DNA from: Psychromicrobium lacuslunae
GTDB lineage: Bacteria; Actinomycetota; Actinomycetes; Actinomycetales; Micrococcaceae
Direction: 5' to 3'
DNA: 64,000 nt
NCBI RefSeq assembly: GCF_000950575.1
Contig: NZ_CP011005.1
Span: 3,531,719-3,595,718, forward strand
The notes beneath the pieces are model-generated. The model was not told where the DNA came from. It saw only the letters and a program-made list of their open reading frames with translations, and made no database searches. This document shows positions 8,486 through 17,769 of this stretch, one piece after another. The stretch's first letter is position 1, and every line of letters starts with the position of its first letter. The translations under genes and the position numbers were made by a program.

Positions 8486-10131
8486 CGCTGCACCGTATTA
8501 TTGGTCGGCACCACGCTGAGCAGCTTGCGGGTGTAGTCGTGCTGCGGGTTCAGCAGTACATCCTCAACCGCGCCTTCCTCGACGATCTCGCCTTGGTACA
8601 TCACCACTACCCGGTCGGCAATGTTCCAGGCCAAGCCGAGATCATGGGTGATCACCAAAGCACCGAGGCCCAGTTCGCAGCGCAATCGCAGCAGCAATGC
8701 CAGGATCTCGGCGCGCACCGAAGCGTCTAGGCTGGCTACCGGCTCATCGGCAACCAGAAATTCAGGGTCGAGCGCCAGCGCGCCGGCAATAACTACTCGT
8801 TGCCGCTGCCCGCCAGAAAGTTCTTGCGGGATCGCGGTCAGGAAACGCTCCGGGGGTGAAAGTTCGGCCTTGCGCAGCGCCTCGGCGACAATTTCTCGTT
8901 CGTCGCCGGGCAATCCGTGTAGACGTGGTCCCTCAGCTACTGCCTCGTAGACCGAATGCTTCGGGTTGAGGGCTGCGCTGGGATCTTGCAGTACGAACTG
9001 CACCGATTTTCGATAGGCCTTGAGCGCTTTGCGATGCTGATCGAGGGGCTGTCCACGGAAGAGGATTTCGCCGCTGCTTGGTTTTTGCAATCCCAGCATG
9101 GTCCGGGCCAGTGTGGTCTTACCGGAACCGGACTGCCCAACCAAGGCGACAATCTCGCCTTGCTTGCAGCTCAGATTGACGTTCCGTACCGCTCTGACCA
9201 GACCTTCTCGGCCGCCGAAGTTCACCGAGAGATCGCGGGCCTCTAAGACGGTAGCCCGCTCGGTGGCCGGGTCGATGGCTTCGCGCGGGGCGGTGTAGGT
9301 GGGTAACTGCTGCCGAGATGCCGGATCGCCGATCAGTGGGAAGGCCGAAGCCAACGCCTTGGTGTGTGGATGCTGCGGATCCTTCATCACTTGCGCAGAG
9401 GGACCATCTTCCACGATCTTGCCGTGTTGCATCACCACAATTCGTTCGCAGGTGGCCGCCAGCACTGAAAGATCGTGGCTAATCATCACCAAGGAGAGAT
9501 TCCTTGACGCGACAAGGTCTTTGAGCACGTTGAGAACTTGGGCCTGCACCACGACGTCGAGCGCGGTGGTCGGTTCATCGGCGATAATCAATTCCGGATC
9601 GCAGGCCAGTGCCATCGCGATCATGACGCGCTGCTTTTGACCGCCCGAAAGCTCATGCGGATAGCTGGCCCCCTTCACCGCTGGCAGATCGACGAGTTCC
9701 AGCAACTCCTTCACCCGGGCCTTCCGGGCCGGTTCCTCGCGATATTTGCTGCCCACTTCTTTGGCGTGAATCAGCAGCGGCTCGGCAATCTGATCAGCTA
9801 CTTTACGGACCGGATTGAGCGAGTGCATGGCCCCTTGGAAAACGATTGACGCCTCAGTCCAACGCACGGCACGCAGTTTGCCCCAACTCATCGCACCGAT
9901 TTCGTCCTCACCCAGCTTCACGGTGCCGGTGATCTTGGCGTTGCCGGGTAGCAGGCGCAGCACCGACATTGCCAAGGTGGACTTACCGCAGCCAGACTCG
10001 CCAGCCAACCCGACCGTGGAACCGGGCGCGATGTCCAGCGTCACGCCATCGACGGCGGTGATGTTGCCTGGACCGTCTTCGGTTTGGGTTCGGTAGTTGA
10101 CTGAGTAATCGGTGAAGCTTAGACCGAGCAT
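8482..10131 (-). CDS. Peptide ABC importer, fused double ATPase (DppD-DppF type)
   Basis: This 549-residue protein holds two nucleotide-binding domains in one chain. Domain 1 has Walker A GESGCGKST, signature LSGGQKQR and Walker B LIIADEPTTALD. Domain 2 has Walker A GQSGSGKTT, signature LSGGQRQR and Walker B FLVADEPVASLD. The tandem fusion replaces separate D and F subunits, as in many actinobacterial Opp/Dpp systems. It powers the permease pair upstream, whose gene it abuts at one base. Likely cargo, from neighbouring genes, is murein-derived peptides. Confidence 0.96.
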   Translation of the reverse strand: MLGLSFTDYSVNYRTQTEDGPGNITAVDGVTLDIAPGSTVGLAGESGCGKSTLAMSVLRLLPGNAKITGTVKLGEDEIGAMSWGKLRAVRWTEASIVFQGAMHSLNPVRKVADQIAEPLLIHAKEVGSKYREEPARKARVKELLELVDLPAVKGASYPHELSGGQKQRVMIAMALACDPELIIADEPTTALDVVVQAQVLNVLKDLVASRNLSLVMISHDLSVLAATCERIVVMQHGKIVEDGPSAQVMKDPQHPHTKALASAFPLIGDPASRQQLPTYTAPREAIDPATERATVLEARDLSVNFGGREGLVRAVRNVNLSCKQGEIVALVGQSGSGKTTLARTMLGLQKPSSGEILFRGQPLDQHRKALKAYRKSVQFVLQDPSAALNPKHSVYEAVAEGPRLHGLPGDEREIVAEALRKAELSPPERFLTAIPQELSGGQRQRVVIAGALALDPEFLVADEPVASLDASVRAEILALLLRLRCELGLGALVITHDLGLAWNIADRVVVMYQGEIVEEGAVEDVLLNPQHDYTRKLLSVVPTNNTVQR

Positions 10132-11027
10132 TAGCGACCTCGCAGGGTGGGATTAATGACTGACTCCAGCGCCCGGCCAACCAGGGTGAAACACAACACC
10201 ACCAGCACAATAGCGATACCCGGAGGCATGATGAACCACCAGAAGCCCGCGGTAGCCGCGCCAGTGTCCAAACCGGATTTCAGCATCGAGCCCCAAGAGA
10301 TGCTGCCCGGATCACCCAAGCCCAGGAAGGACAAGGTGGATTCGGCAATGATCGCAGAACCGACCGTCAGCGTGGTGTTCGCGAGCACCAGGGGCATCAC
10401 GGCGGGTAGCACGTGCTTGCCGATAATGTGCCAGTTTGAGGCGCCGAGCGCCCAGCTGCGTTCAATATAGGGCCGGGCTTCTACGGTGAGGGTTTGCGAG
10501 CGGACCAGCCGGGCGGTGCTCGCCCAGGAGGTGACCCCAATCGCGATAATGATGGTCAGTGCGCCCTGGCCCAACACCATGGAGAGCACAATGGCCAGGA
10601 TCAATCCCGGTAACACCAGGAAGAAGTCAATTACCCGCATGAAGACCGCCTGCACACCGCCGGAGAAGTGGCCCGCGGCCATTCCCATCAGGGTGCCAAT
10701 CACCATCGAGACCACGGTGGCGCAAAAGCCAACCAGGAGTGAGATCCGAGCACCCCAGATCAGCATTGCCAGCACCGAGCGCCCGGCCGGATCAGTACCC
10801 AGCGGATAAGCCCAGCTGGGTGGCTGATTCTGTGGCGCGCTGATCAGGGTGACGTCCAAGGTCTCGGCCGGAGCCAGCACCGGTGCGAGCAGCGCTATTA
10901 CCACGACGAGGATCAGGAAGATCAAGCCGATCAGTCCGCTGCGGGTGGCCGCGAACTCTTTCCAGACCTCTTTGGCCCGCTGCAGCCGTCGTGCGGCCGC
11001 CACATTGACGGTCTTGCTGGCGCTCAT
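10131..11027 (-). CDS. Peptide ABC importer permease (DppC type)
   Basis: This 298-residue inner-membrane subunit has an N-terminal OppC-type tail with one membrane helix, then a five-helix binding-protein-dependent permease domain. The EAA coupling loop appears as ERSWALGASNWHIIGKHVLP. It overlaps the DppB-type gene by 4 bp and the ATPase gene by one base, so the importer subunits are made in fixed order. Confidence 0.95.
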   Translation of the reverse strand: MSASKTVNVAAARRLQRAKEVWKEFAATRSGLIGLIFLILVVVIALLAPVLAPAETLDVTLISAPQNQPPSWAYPLGTDPAGRSVLAMLIWGARISLLVGFCATVVSMVIGTLMGMAAGHFSGGVQAVFMRVIDFFLVLPGLILAIVLSMVLGQGALTIIIAIGVTSWASTARLVRSQTLTVEARPYIERSWALGASNWHIIGKHVLPAVMPLVLANTTLTVGSAIIAESTLSFLGLGDPGSISWGSMLKSGLDTGAATAGFWWFIMPPGIAIVLVVLCFTLVGRALESVINPTLRGR

Positions 11028-12064
11028 CCGGCACGCAGCCGTGGATCGAGGAGCCGGTAGACAATGTCGGCAATAAAGTTCATCAAAATAACTATCGAAG
11101 AAAACACCACGAAGGTTCCTTGCAGCAGCGGTAGGTCAGGGGTGGAGAGGCCCTTGAAGGTCATCAGGCCAAGACCAGGCCAGGAAAACACGGTTTCCAC
11201 GGTGACTGCTCCGGCCGCCAGACCGCCCATGGTGAGGAAGATCAGCGTGACGGTCGGAAGTAGCGCGTTCGGCACCGCGTGCCGACGGCGAACCAGGTCT
11301 TCGCGGAGTCCCTTTGCCCGCGCGGTGACGAGGTAGTCAGCCGTCATCTCCTCAAGCAGCGAGGCGCGCATCACCATGAGGTACTGCGCATAGACCACTG
11401 CCACCATGGTCAGCACCGGCAACACCATATGCCGCAGGACATCCCAGATGTAGGCGAAACCGGTTAGATTGCTGCCGGCAGTGACCATGCCGCCCGAGGG
11501 GAACCAGTGCAGGCCACCGGAGAACAGCAGCAGGAGCAGCAAGCCCAGCCAGAAGGTGGGCACCGACCAGAAGATCAGCGCCAGACCGGTCTGTGTTTTA
11601 TCGAAGGCGCTATTGCGTTTCCAGGCTGCACGTTGGCCGAGCCAGAGCCCGAGCACGATGGAGAGTGCCGCGGCGGTTCCAGTAAGTAGCAGGGTCGGCC
11701 CGAGGCCTTCCCAGATCAGCGCGGAAACTGGCTTCGAGTAGTAATAGGAATCGCCGAGCTTGCCTTGCGCCAGATCGGTCAGATAGCGCCAGAATTGCCC
11801 CAGCAATGGCTGGTCCAGGCCATACTGCTTAATCAGGATCTGCCGTTGCTCCAGGGACACGTTACGGCCCTCGGTCAGACTCTTGATCGGGTCACCCAGA
11901 ATGCGGAAGGCGAAGAATCCCAGGATGACCACCAGCACCAAGGAGATCGCGGTGCCGCCAGCTTTTAGCCCGAGGTAGCGGAGCCAGGAAGAACCCCGAC
12001 GTGGTTCGTCGGTGTCCTTCCTGGACTCCTCGTTGGAGAGTTCCTCGATGAGCGGTAACGCCAC
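11024..12064 (-). CDS. Peptide ABC importer permease (DppB type)
   Basis: This 346-residue permease has an extended charged cytoplasmic N-terminus (about 30 residues) before the first membrane helix. The DppB/OppB periplasmic region follows, with EQRQILIKQYGLDQP, and the EAA loop is VTARAKGLREDLVRRRHAVP. It lies 3 bp after the binding-protein gene and pairs with the DppC-type subunit to form the channel. Confidence 0.95.
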   Translation of the reverse strand: MALPLIEELSNEESRKDTDEPRRGSSWLRYLGLKAGGTAISLVLVVILGFFAFRILGDPIKSLTEGRNVSLEQRQILIKQYGLDQPLLGQFWRYLTDLAQGKLGDSYYYSKPVSALIWEGLGPTLLLTGTAAALSIVLGLWLGQRAAWKRNSAFDKTQTGLALIFWSVPTFWLGLLLLLLFSGGLHWFPSGGMVTAGSNLTGFAYIWDVLRHMVLPVLTMVAVVYAQYLMVMRASLLEEMTADYLVTARAKGLREDLVRRRHAVPNALLPTVTLIFLTMGGLAAGAVTVETVFSWPGLGLMTFKGLSTPDLPLLQGTFVVFSSIVILMNFIADIVYRLLDPRLRAG

Positions 12065-12067
12065 TAA

Positions 12068-13867
12068 TTACTCCCGGTTATCGGCGCTAGCAGAACGGCG
12101 GCGCAGCAGGAAGAACGCCAGTGCGGCGAGCACCACGACGATTACCGGAATGACCACCCAAGCCCAGTTGAAGCCGCCGTCAGTAGTTGAACTGGCGCCG
12201 ATCGGAGTGGCACTGTAGTAGCCCCAGGGGCCGTTCTGACCGGTGATCACACCGCCCTTCTCTGGCTGAGTGGTGAACGGCTGGAAACGATCCGAGCGGT
12301 AGGCTTCCAGCGCATTGGCGTACCAGATCACGTCATTGACTGCGCTGTTGTAAATGATCTCCTGAGCCTGCTTGACTAACTCGCTGCGCTTAGCCTGATC
12401 CAGCTCGGCGTGCTGCTGCTTGTAGAGTGCATCGAACTTCGGATCGCAGAGCGCGTTCTCAGTGGTGTTGCCGGTGCCGTTGTCGTCCGGCAGTGAGGAG
12501 CACTGGTTGATCGAGAGCTGGTAGTCGGGGTCCGGTCCGATGCCCCAACCGGTGAAGTACAGGTCGAAGTTGCCCTTTGAAGAATCCTCATTGACCTGAC
12601 CACTTGACTTCATCGTGGTGGTGACATTGATGCCGATGTTCTTCAACCAGGGCTTAAGGTAATCGGCCATCTGCTGGTGGGTTGGATCGGTGTTACGTCC
12701 TAGTAGGCGCAAATTCAGTGGCTTGCCGCTCTTGTCGAGGCGAATGCCGTCCGCACCCTTGGTGTAGCCACTTTCATCGAGCAGCTTATTTGCTGCCTCC
12801 GGATTGAATTTGAGCGGCAGGTCTTTGGAGTCCCAGTGATAGAGCGGGTAGGCGGCGGGGATTTCGCCGGTAGCCTCATCGCCGAGGCCCTGCAGTACTT
12901 TCTCTAGCAGGGTCTTATTGTCGATCGCCATCACGATGGCCTTACGCAGATTGACATCCTGCAAGGCAGGGTTGCCGTCGCCGAGTACTTTCCCGGTTTT
13001 CGACTTGGTGCCCGGGTTAATGCCCAGCGCTGTATAGCGGCGGCCCTGACCAGCGTTGGTGGTGATATTCGGCTGCCCTTTGAGGGATTGGAACTGGGCC
13101 GGAGTCAAACCGCCGGCAATGTCGATCTCACCGTTTTTAAGTGCCTGCACGGCAGCGTCACTGTTCTGGTAGGGGGCCCAGATAATGCGATCGACCTTGG
13201 CCTTGCCCTTCCAGTAATTCGGGTTGGCCTTCATAGTCACGCCAGCGGCCTTATCGTAGCTGGAGATGATGAACGGGCCGGAACCAACTGTGTCTTTGTC
13301 GTTGGCGTAGGTGGTCGGATCCGCCTGCTTGGACCAGATGTGCTCGGGCATGATCGGCAGATCGCCGCCGGGGTTCGGAGCCTGCACTGTGTTCAGGGTC
13401 AGCACCAGGTTCTCCGGATCCTTGGCCACGATGCTCTTCACGTTTTCCACCAGGGCGCCATTGGCTTGCTTGAGCTTTTCGTTGCCCTTGATCGCGTTGA
13501 AGGTCCAGACCGCATCATTGGCGGTGATTGGCTCGCCATCGGACCACTTCCGATCGGCGGGCATGTGGAAGGTCCACTCTTTACCGTCGGAGGAGGTGGT
13601 CCACTTATCTGCGAGTCCTGGGACCGGTTCATTATTGGTACCCCAGGAGACCAGGTTCTGGTACTGCAGCACCAGAATATTAGTGCCCTGTGCAGTGATG
13701 GAGATAAAGGGGTTGAGCGAGTCGATATCGCCGATCAGAGCGAGCTTGAGTGTGCTTCCCGAGCTGTCTTCGGCGGTAGCCGCTGGTGCAATGACGGCCG
13801 CCGGAACGAGGGCTAATGCTGTCGCCAGCACCCCCGCAGTGAGGCGCCGTGTGGTGATCTTCTTCAT
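12068..13867 (-). CDS. Peptide ABC importer substrate-binding protein with C-terminal membrane anchor
   Basis: This 599-residue SBP_bac_5 protein starts the importer operon, with AAGGGG ribosome site before ATG. It has a Sec signal peptide (residues 1-32, ending ATA-E) but no lipobox cysteine. Instead the C-terminus has one hydrophobic helix (WAWVVIPVIVVVLAALAFFL) followed by RRR, so the binding domain would stay tethered by a C-terminal helix rather than a lipid. The family binds di- and oligopeptides. The operon suggests murein peptides or muropeptides as ligand. Confidence 0.93.
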   Translation of the reverse strand: MKKITTRRLTAGVLATALALVPAAVIAPAATAEDSSGSTLKLALIGDIDSLNPFISITAQGTNILVLQYQNLVSWGTNNEPVPGLADKWTTSSDGKEWTFHMPADRKWSDGEPITANDAVWTFNAIKGNEKLKQANGALVENVKSIVAKDPENLVLTLNTVQAPNPGGDLPIMPEHIWSKQADPTTYANDKDTVGSGPFIISSYDKAAGVTMKANPNYWKGKAKVDRIIWAPYQNSDAAVQALKNGEIDIAGGLTPAQFQSLKGQPNITTNAGQGRRYTALGINPGTKSKTGKVLGDGNPALQDVNLRKAIVMAIDNKTLLEKVLQGLGDEATGEIPAAYPLYHWDSKDLPLKFNPEAANKLLDESGYTKGADGIRLDKSGKPLNLRLLGRNTDPTHQQMADYLKPWLKNIGINVTTTMKSSGQVNEDSSKGNFDLYFTGWGIGPDPDYQLSINQCSSLPDDNGTGNTTENALCDPKFDALYKQQHAELDQAKRSELVKQAQEIIYNSAVNDVIWYANALEAYRSDRFQPFTTQPEKGGVITGQNGPWGYYSATPIGASSTTDGGFNWAWVVIPVIVVVLAALAFFLLRRRSASADNRE

Positions 13868-13924
13868 GCGCTGAACCCCTTGGATCCCTTAGTTTGACTG
13901 TGATGCGAGGTAAAACGAGCCTAA

Positions 13925-13939
13925 TGTAAATAAATTACA
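13925..13939. promoter_or_regulatory. Candidate RpiR/MurR operator
   Basis: TGTAAATAAATTACA has inverted TGTAA/TTACA arms and lies in the divergent promoter region between the peptide-importer operon and the M20 peptidase gene. Similar sites occur before murQ and the second RpiR gene (17724-17738, 17754-17767), pointing to one shared repressor. Confidence 0.55.
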
Positions 13940-13951
13940 AAGATGTTAACG

Positions 13952-13965
13952 GTGATGCAAATCAC
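13952..13965. promoter_or_regulatory. Candidate CRP/GlxR-type site
   Basis: GTGATGCAAATCAC fits the GTGA-N6-TCAC core of CRP-family operators. It lies between two divergent catabolic units next to the putative MurR site, as expected for combined catabolite and substrate control. The assignment is by motif only. Confidence 0.4.
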
Positions 13966-14017
13966 TTACAAGCACCATATAGTCTCAAGGAGTGGAAAAG
14001 AACCCCCGGAGGCAATT

Positions 14018-15331
14018 GTGACCGTGGACGCAGCGCAGCTCTGTGCCGAACTCATCCGTTTTGACACCAGTAATTTTGGCGAAGGCAAGAGCCATGGTGA
14101 GCGTCGACTCGCCGAGTTCATCGCAGAAAAATTACAATCAGTCGGTTTTCAGCCTATGCTATTGGGCCCGCAGCCGGAAAGGCTTTCGGTGGTGCTCAGG
14201 GTGCCAGGTCGTAATCGAGAACTCCCCGCTTTATTAGTGCAGGCGCACCTCGATGTGGTGCCCGCCGAAGCTGAACAATGGAGCTACGACCCGTTCAGTG
14301 GTTTGATTCAGGACGGCTACATCTACGGTCGAGGTGCCTGCGATATGAAAGATATGGTGGCGATGACCCTCGCCACCCTGCTGAACTGGGGCGCTACTGG
14401 GGAACGGCCGGAACGCGACATCCTGGTGATTTTCGTGGCCGATGAGGAGGATAAGGGTGAATACGGTGCGGCCTGGCTGGTCGCTGAGCACCCTGAACTT
14501 TTCGACGGCGTTGAGGCTGCCATCGGGGAGTCCGGTGCGGCCGCGAATCTGTTGCCTGCCGCCGACGGTTCCACGGTTCGGCTCTATCCGATTGCCACCG
14601 CGGAGCGCGGTACTTTGCATTTGCGAGTGCGTGCCGAAGGCGTTTCGGGGCATGGCTCGCGGCCTGTCCAGGTCAATGCGGTGAGCAATCTGCTCGACGG
14701 CTTACAACGAGTGGCGCACTATCGTTGGCCACTGCAGCTCACTCCGGTGGTGACCCAGTATCTGGAACAGACCACAGCAGCACTAGGGTTCAACGCTGAT
14801 TTGAGTAGCGAAGAAGGCGTGAAAGCGGCCATCGAGGCGATGGGGGAGGCCGGTGAAGTCGCGGCGGTGACGGTACGTTGTTCAGCAACCCCGACGGTAT
14901 TGCGAGCCGGCTACAAGGTCAATGTCATTCCCGGGGTGGCCGAGGCCGATATTGACGTTCGTTGCGTACCAGGAGCCGAACAGAGCACCCTGGAGACTCT
15001 CGATGAACTACTCGGTCCGCTGCTGAGTAGGAGCTTTATTGCCCACGAGTCGCCGACCAGCTCGCCCATCGACTCTCAATGGTTTGAAGCGATGAAAGCG
15101 AGCGTGCTGCGCTACGACGCGGAGGCGGTGGTGGTGCCGTATTGCATGGGTGGTGGCACTGACGCCAAGGCATTCAGCTCCCTGAGTATTCACTGCTATG
15201 GCTTCTCACCGCTTGGCGCCGATCCGGAGGGGCGACGCTACCAAGGTGTGCACGGCGTCGACGAGCGCATCCCGGTGGCCAGCGTGCGAAGCGGCCAATT
15301 GGTGCTACAGGATTTCTTGAGCAATGTCTGA
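14018..15331 (+). CDS. M20 family metallopeptidase
   Basis: This 437-residue zinc peptidase of the M20 (ArgE/DapE/CNDP) family has metal ligands in VQAHLDVVP, GRGACDMKD, ADEEDKGE and a C-terminal GVHGVDERIP. The GTG at 14018 is chosen as start because CCCCGGAGG precedes it; the longer frame would run through the operator region. It is divergently oriented from the peptide importer and shares its control region. It probably hydrolyses imported di- or tripeptides in the cytoplasm. Exact specificity is unknown. Confidence 0.92.
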   Translation: MTVDAAQLCAELIRFDTSNFGEGKSHGERRLAEFIAEKLQSVGFQPMLLGPQPERLSVVLRVPGRNRELPALLVQAHLDVVPAEAEQWSYDPFSGLIQDGYIYGRGACDMKDMVAMTLATLLNWGATGERPERDILVIFVADEEDKGEYGAAWLVAEHPELFDGVEAAIGESGAAANLLPAADGSTVRLYPIATAERGTLHLRVRAEGVSGHGSRPVQVNAVSNLLDGLQRVAHYRWPLQLTPVVTQYLEQTTAALGFNADLSSEEGVKAAIEAMGEAGEVAAVTVRCSATPTVLRAGYKVNVIPGVAEADIDVRCVPGAEQSTLETLDELLGPLLSRSFIAHESPTSSPIDSQWFEAMKASVLRYDAEAVVVPYCMGGGTDAKAFSSLSIHCYGFSPLGADPEGRRYQGVHGVDERIPVASVRSGQLVLQDFLSNV

Positions 15332-16787
15332 ATCGAACCCTGAATCGAAGAACCTGCAGCAGGTCATGCAACAGATCGTCGAGACGAGGGTGGCGAGGGC
15401 GGTCTCGCCCTCGCTCGCGGCGGCCTTCTGGCAGCGGGGGGAACTGCGAGCGAGTTGGTTGCTCGGTGATGCCGACGGCCAGGGCAGTGAACCTCAGCTG
15501 GATACCGCTTACCGGATTGCCTCCTGCACCAAGTCCTTTACCGCCGCGGCCGTACTGCTACTCAGAGAACGCGGCCAGCTGAACCTCGACCTTGGGCTGG
15601 CAGAACTGCTGCCGGAGCTGCGGATCGTCGGGACGGGTATGCCTACCGTGCGGATGCTGCTCAGCATGAGCGCTGGCCTGCCCACCGACAACCCCTGGGC
15701 TGACCGGCAAGAATCACTCGATCAGGACGGTATGCGGAAGCTAATGCTTGGCGGTATCAGGCTGGTCCGACTTCCCGACGAGGGCTATGAGTATTCAAAT
15801 TTGAGCTATGCCTTACTTGGTCAGCTGATTGAGCGGGTGTCCGGGGTTGAATACCGACGGTTCATTGAAACCGAGTTCCTCGCACCTTTGGGGATGAATT
15901 CCACGGGTTTTGACCAAACGGTCCCTGCCTCTGGCGGGCTGGCAGTCGGGTTTAGGTCGAGGGTTGGAGAACCGAGCAGTGCCGGCGAGGGTGAGCTTGC
16001 CTCGAGGTCGTTTTGGCAGCCCCAACCCTTCAGCTCGCCCGGCCAGTTTTCTGCCATTGGTGGCCTGTTTAGCACCCTGCGTGACCTGGCTCGTTGGGCC
16101 AGCTGGTTGAGTGACGCCTTCACGGAAGGACCTACACCTACACAGCAAGCCTCCGACGATGCCGTGCTGAGCCGGGCGGCACGCCGCGAAATGCAGCAAA
16201 TCCATACCTTGATCGGCAGCGACGACGGCGGATTAGCGACCGGATACGGCTTCGGACTGTTTGTGCAGCAACATCCGGAGCGTGGCAAAACGGTCTCGCA
16301 CTCCGGGGGCTATCCCGGTTTCAGCTCTCAGATGGTCTGGCATCCGGAGAGCTCAAGCGTGCTGATCGGCTTTGAGAATGCCAGCTATGCCAAGGTTGGT
16401 GAACTGCTAACTGCCTTGCTGGCCGAAATACTCGAAGGCACTCCCCGCCAGCAAGCCGAGCCGTGGCCGGAGGCTTTGAAAGCCAAGGCGGCTGTGGAGG
16501 CGCTGCTGTGGAACTGGGACGATAATCTGGCGCGCAGCATTTTCGCTGAGAATGTGGAGCTAGATAAGAGCTTCCCGGAGCGCCGGGCCGAACTCGGCAG
16601 CCTACTTGACCTCGTCGGACCGCTACAGCACAAGCCGGCTTCGGGCCCTACCGTGATCACCGCTGCGCAACTAGCCTGGAGCATGCCGACGGAACGCGGC
16701 GAGCTGTGCTGCAAGATTTCGCTCAGCCCGCTGGCTGAGCCACTGGTTCAAGAACTCGAACTCAGCGCGCTTCCTGAGTCTCGGTAA
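15324..16787 (+). CDS. Serine hydrolase, beta-lactamase family (487 aa)
   Basis: This class C beta-lactamase/PBP4*-type hydrolase has active-site SCTK (IASCTKSFTAA), YSNLSY and HSGGYPG motifs, plus an extra C-terminal domain of about 110 residues after the catalytic fold. There is no signal peptide. It overlaps the M20 peptidase gene by 8 bp, so the two are co-translated. Its 3' end overlaps murQ convergently by 26 bp. It probably has a role in muropeptide breakdown. Confidence 0.87.
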   Translation: MSESNPESKNLQQVMQQIVETRVARAVSPSLAAAFWQRGELRASWLLGDADGQGSEPQLDTAYRIASCTKSFTAAAVLLLRERGQLNLDLGLAELLPELRIVGTGMPTVRMLLSMSAGLPTDNPWADRQESLDQDGMRKLMLGGIRLVRLPDEGYEYSNLSYALLGQLIERVSGVEYRRFIETEFLAPLGMNSTGFDQTVPASGGLAVGFRSRVGEPSSAGEGELASRSFWQPQPFSSPGQFSAIGGLFSTLRDLARWASWLSDAFTEGPTPTQQASDDAVLSRAARREMQQIHTLIGSDDGGLATGYGFGLFVQQHPERGKTVSHSGGYPGFSSQMVWHPESSSVLIGFENASYAKVGELLTALLAEILEGTPRQQAEPWPEALKAKAAVEALLWNWDDNLARSIFAENVELDKSFPERRAELGSLLDLVGPLQHKPASGPTVITAAQLAWSMPTERGELCCKISLSPLAEPLVQELELSALPESR

Positions 16788-17694
16788 TCGCTGCCTGCAG
16801 GAAACCGTCCCGGCGCGCCAGTGTGTCGATTGCCTGCTCCGCGGGCAGGCCGGTGAGCAGTACCAGGATCGCCGCCTTGACTGAGCCGTCCACGGACTCC
16901 AGGGCGGCGGCTGCTTCAATGGCCGAAACCCCGGTAGCGCGCATCACGGTGCGTTCGCTGCGTGCCCGGAGCTTCTCATTATTGGCGCGCAGGTCAACCA
17001 TCAGATTGCGGTAGGTCTTGCCGAGCCGCACCATGGTCAGGGTGCTGATCATGTTCAGCACCAGCTTCTGGCAGGTGCCGGCCTTGAGTCGGGTGGAGCC
17101 GGTCAGGAATTCAGGGCCAACTTCAATTTCCAAAGCGATAGCTGCGGTAGCGCCAATGGGTGAGCCTTGGTTGCAGGCGAAGCCTACGGTGAGCGCGCCC
17201 ACCGCCTTTGCCGTCTCGAGAGCGCTCAGCACATAAGGAGTGCGACCGGAGGCGGAAATGCCGATCACGGTATCGTCGGCCGTCAAGCTGAGCGCTTGAA
17301 TGTCCGTCTGCCCTGCCGAGGCGCTGTCTTCGATATTTTCGGCGGCGCTCTTAATCGCGGAGTCGCCGCCGGCGATCACTCCAACCACCTGGCCCGGGTC
17401 GGTACCGAAGGTGGGTGGGCACTCACTGGCGTCCAAAACACCTAGTCGGCCGGGGGTGCCCGCGCCGATATAAATTAGCCGACCGCCACGCCGCATTCGG
17501 ACCGCCACCTGGTCAATGATCTCGGTAATGACCGGCAATGCTTTGGCAATCGCGAGCGGAACCTGAGTGTCCTCATGGTTCATTGCCGTCACCAAATCGA
17601 TGGTGGAGAGGCTGGCAAGGTCCTCCCAGGCCGGATTGGAGGATTCTGTGGTGAGAGTAGCCAACTCGTCGCGAAGGGCGGTGTATTTGTCCAT
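16762..17694 (-). CDS. murQ: N-acetylmuramic acid 6-phosphate etherase MurQ
   Basis: This 310-residue cytoplasmic SIS-domain enzyme cleaves the lactyl ether of MurNAc-6-P to give GlcNAc-6-P and D-lactate. The hallmark YIGAGTPGRLGVLDASE holds the catalytic Glu, and LTGSTRLKAGTCQK is the second conserved block. It is divergent from the RpiR regulator with two TGTAA-type palindromes between them. It is the diagnostic gene showing the cluster degrades MurNAc. No MurNAc kinase or PTS gene is visible here, so phosphorylation must be encoded elsewhere. Confidence 0.96.
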   Translation of the reverse strand: MDKYTALRDELATLTTESSNPAWEDLASLSTIDLVTAMNHEDTQVPLAIAKALPVITEIIDQVAVRMRRGGRLIYIGAGTPGRLGVLDASECPPTFGTDPGQVVGVIAGGDSAIKSAAENIEDSASAGQTDIQALSLTADDTVIGISASGRTPYVLSALETAKAVGALTVGFACNQGSPIGATAAIALEIEVGPEFLTGSTRLKAGTCQKLVLNMISTLTMVRLGKTYRNLMVDLRANNEKLRARSERTVMRATGVSAIEAAAALESVDGSVKAAILVLLTGLPAEQAIDTLARRDGFLQAAITETQEAR

Positions 17695-17723
17695 GCCGGT
17701 CCTTGAAGTTATTGCCGAGAGAA

Positions 17724-17738
17724 TGTAAATAATCTACA
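17724..17738. promoter_or_regulatory. Candidate MurR operator before murQ
   Basis: TGTAAATAATCTACA lies 30 bp before the murQ start. It resembles 13925-13939 and is one of two palindromes in the 75-bp murQ/rpiR divergent region. Confidence 0.5.
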
Positions 17739-17753
17739 CGGCTTTTAAATACG

Positions 17754-17767
17754 TTGTAAATTTACAA
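17754..17767. promoter_or_regulatory. Candidate MurR operator overlapping the rpiR leader
   Basis: TTGTAAATTTACAA is a perfect 14-bp palindrome ending 2 bp before the ATG of the RpiR-type gene. A bound repressor here would block its own expression. It gives the clearest statement of the motif, with TTGTAAAT half-sites. Confidence 0.6.
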
Positions 17768-17769
17768 AC

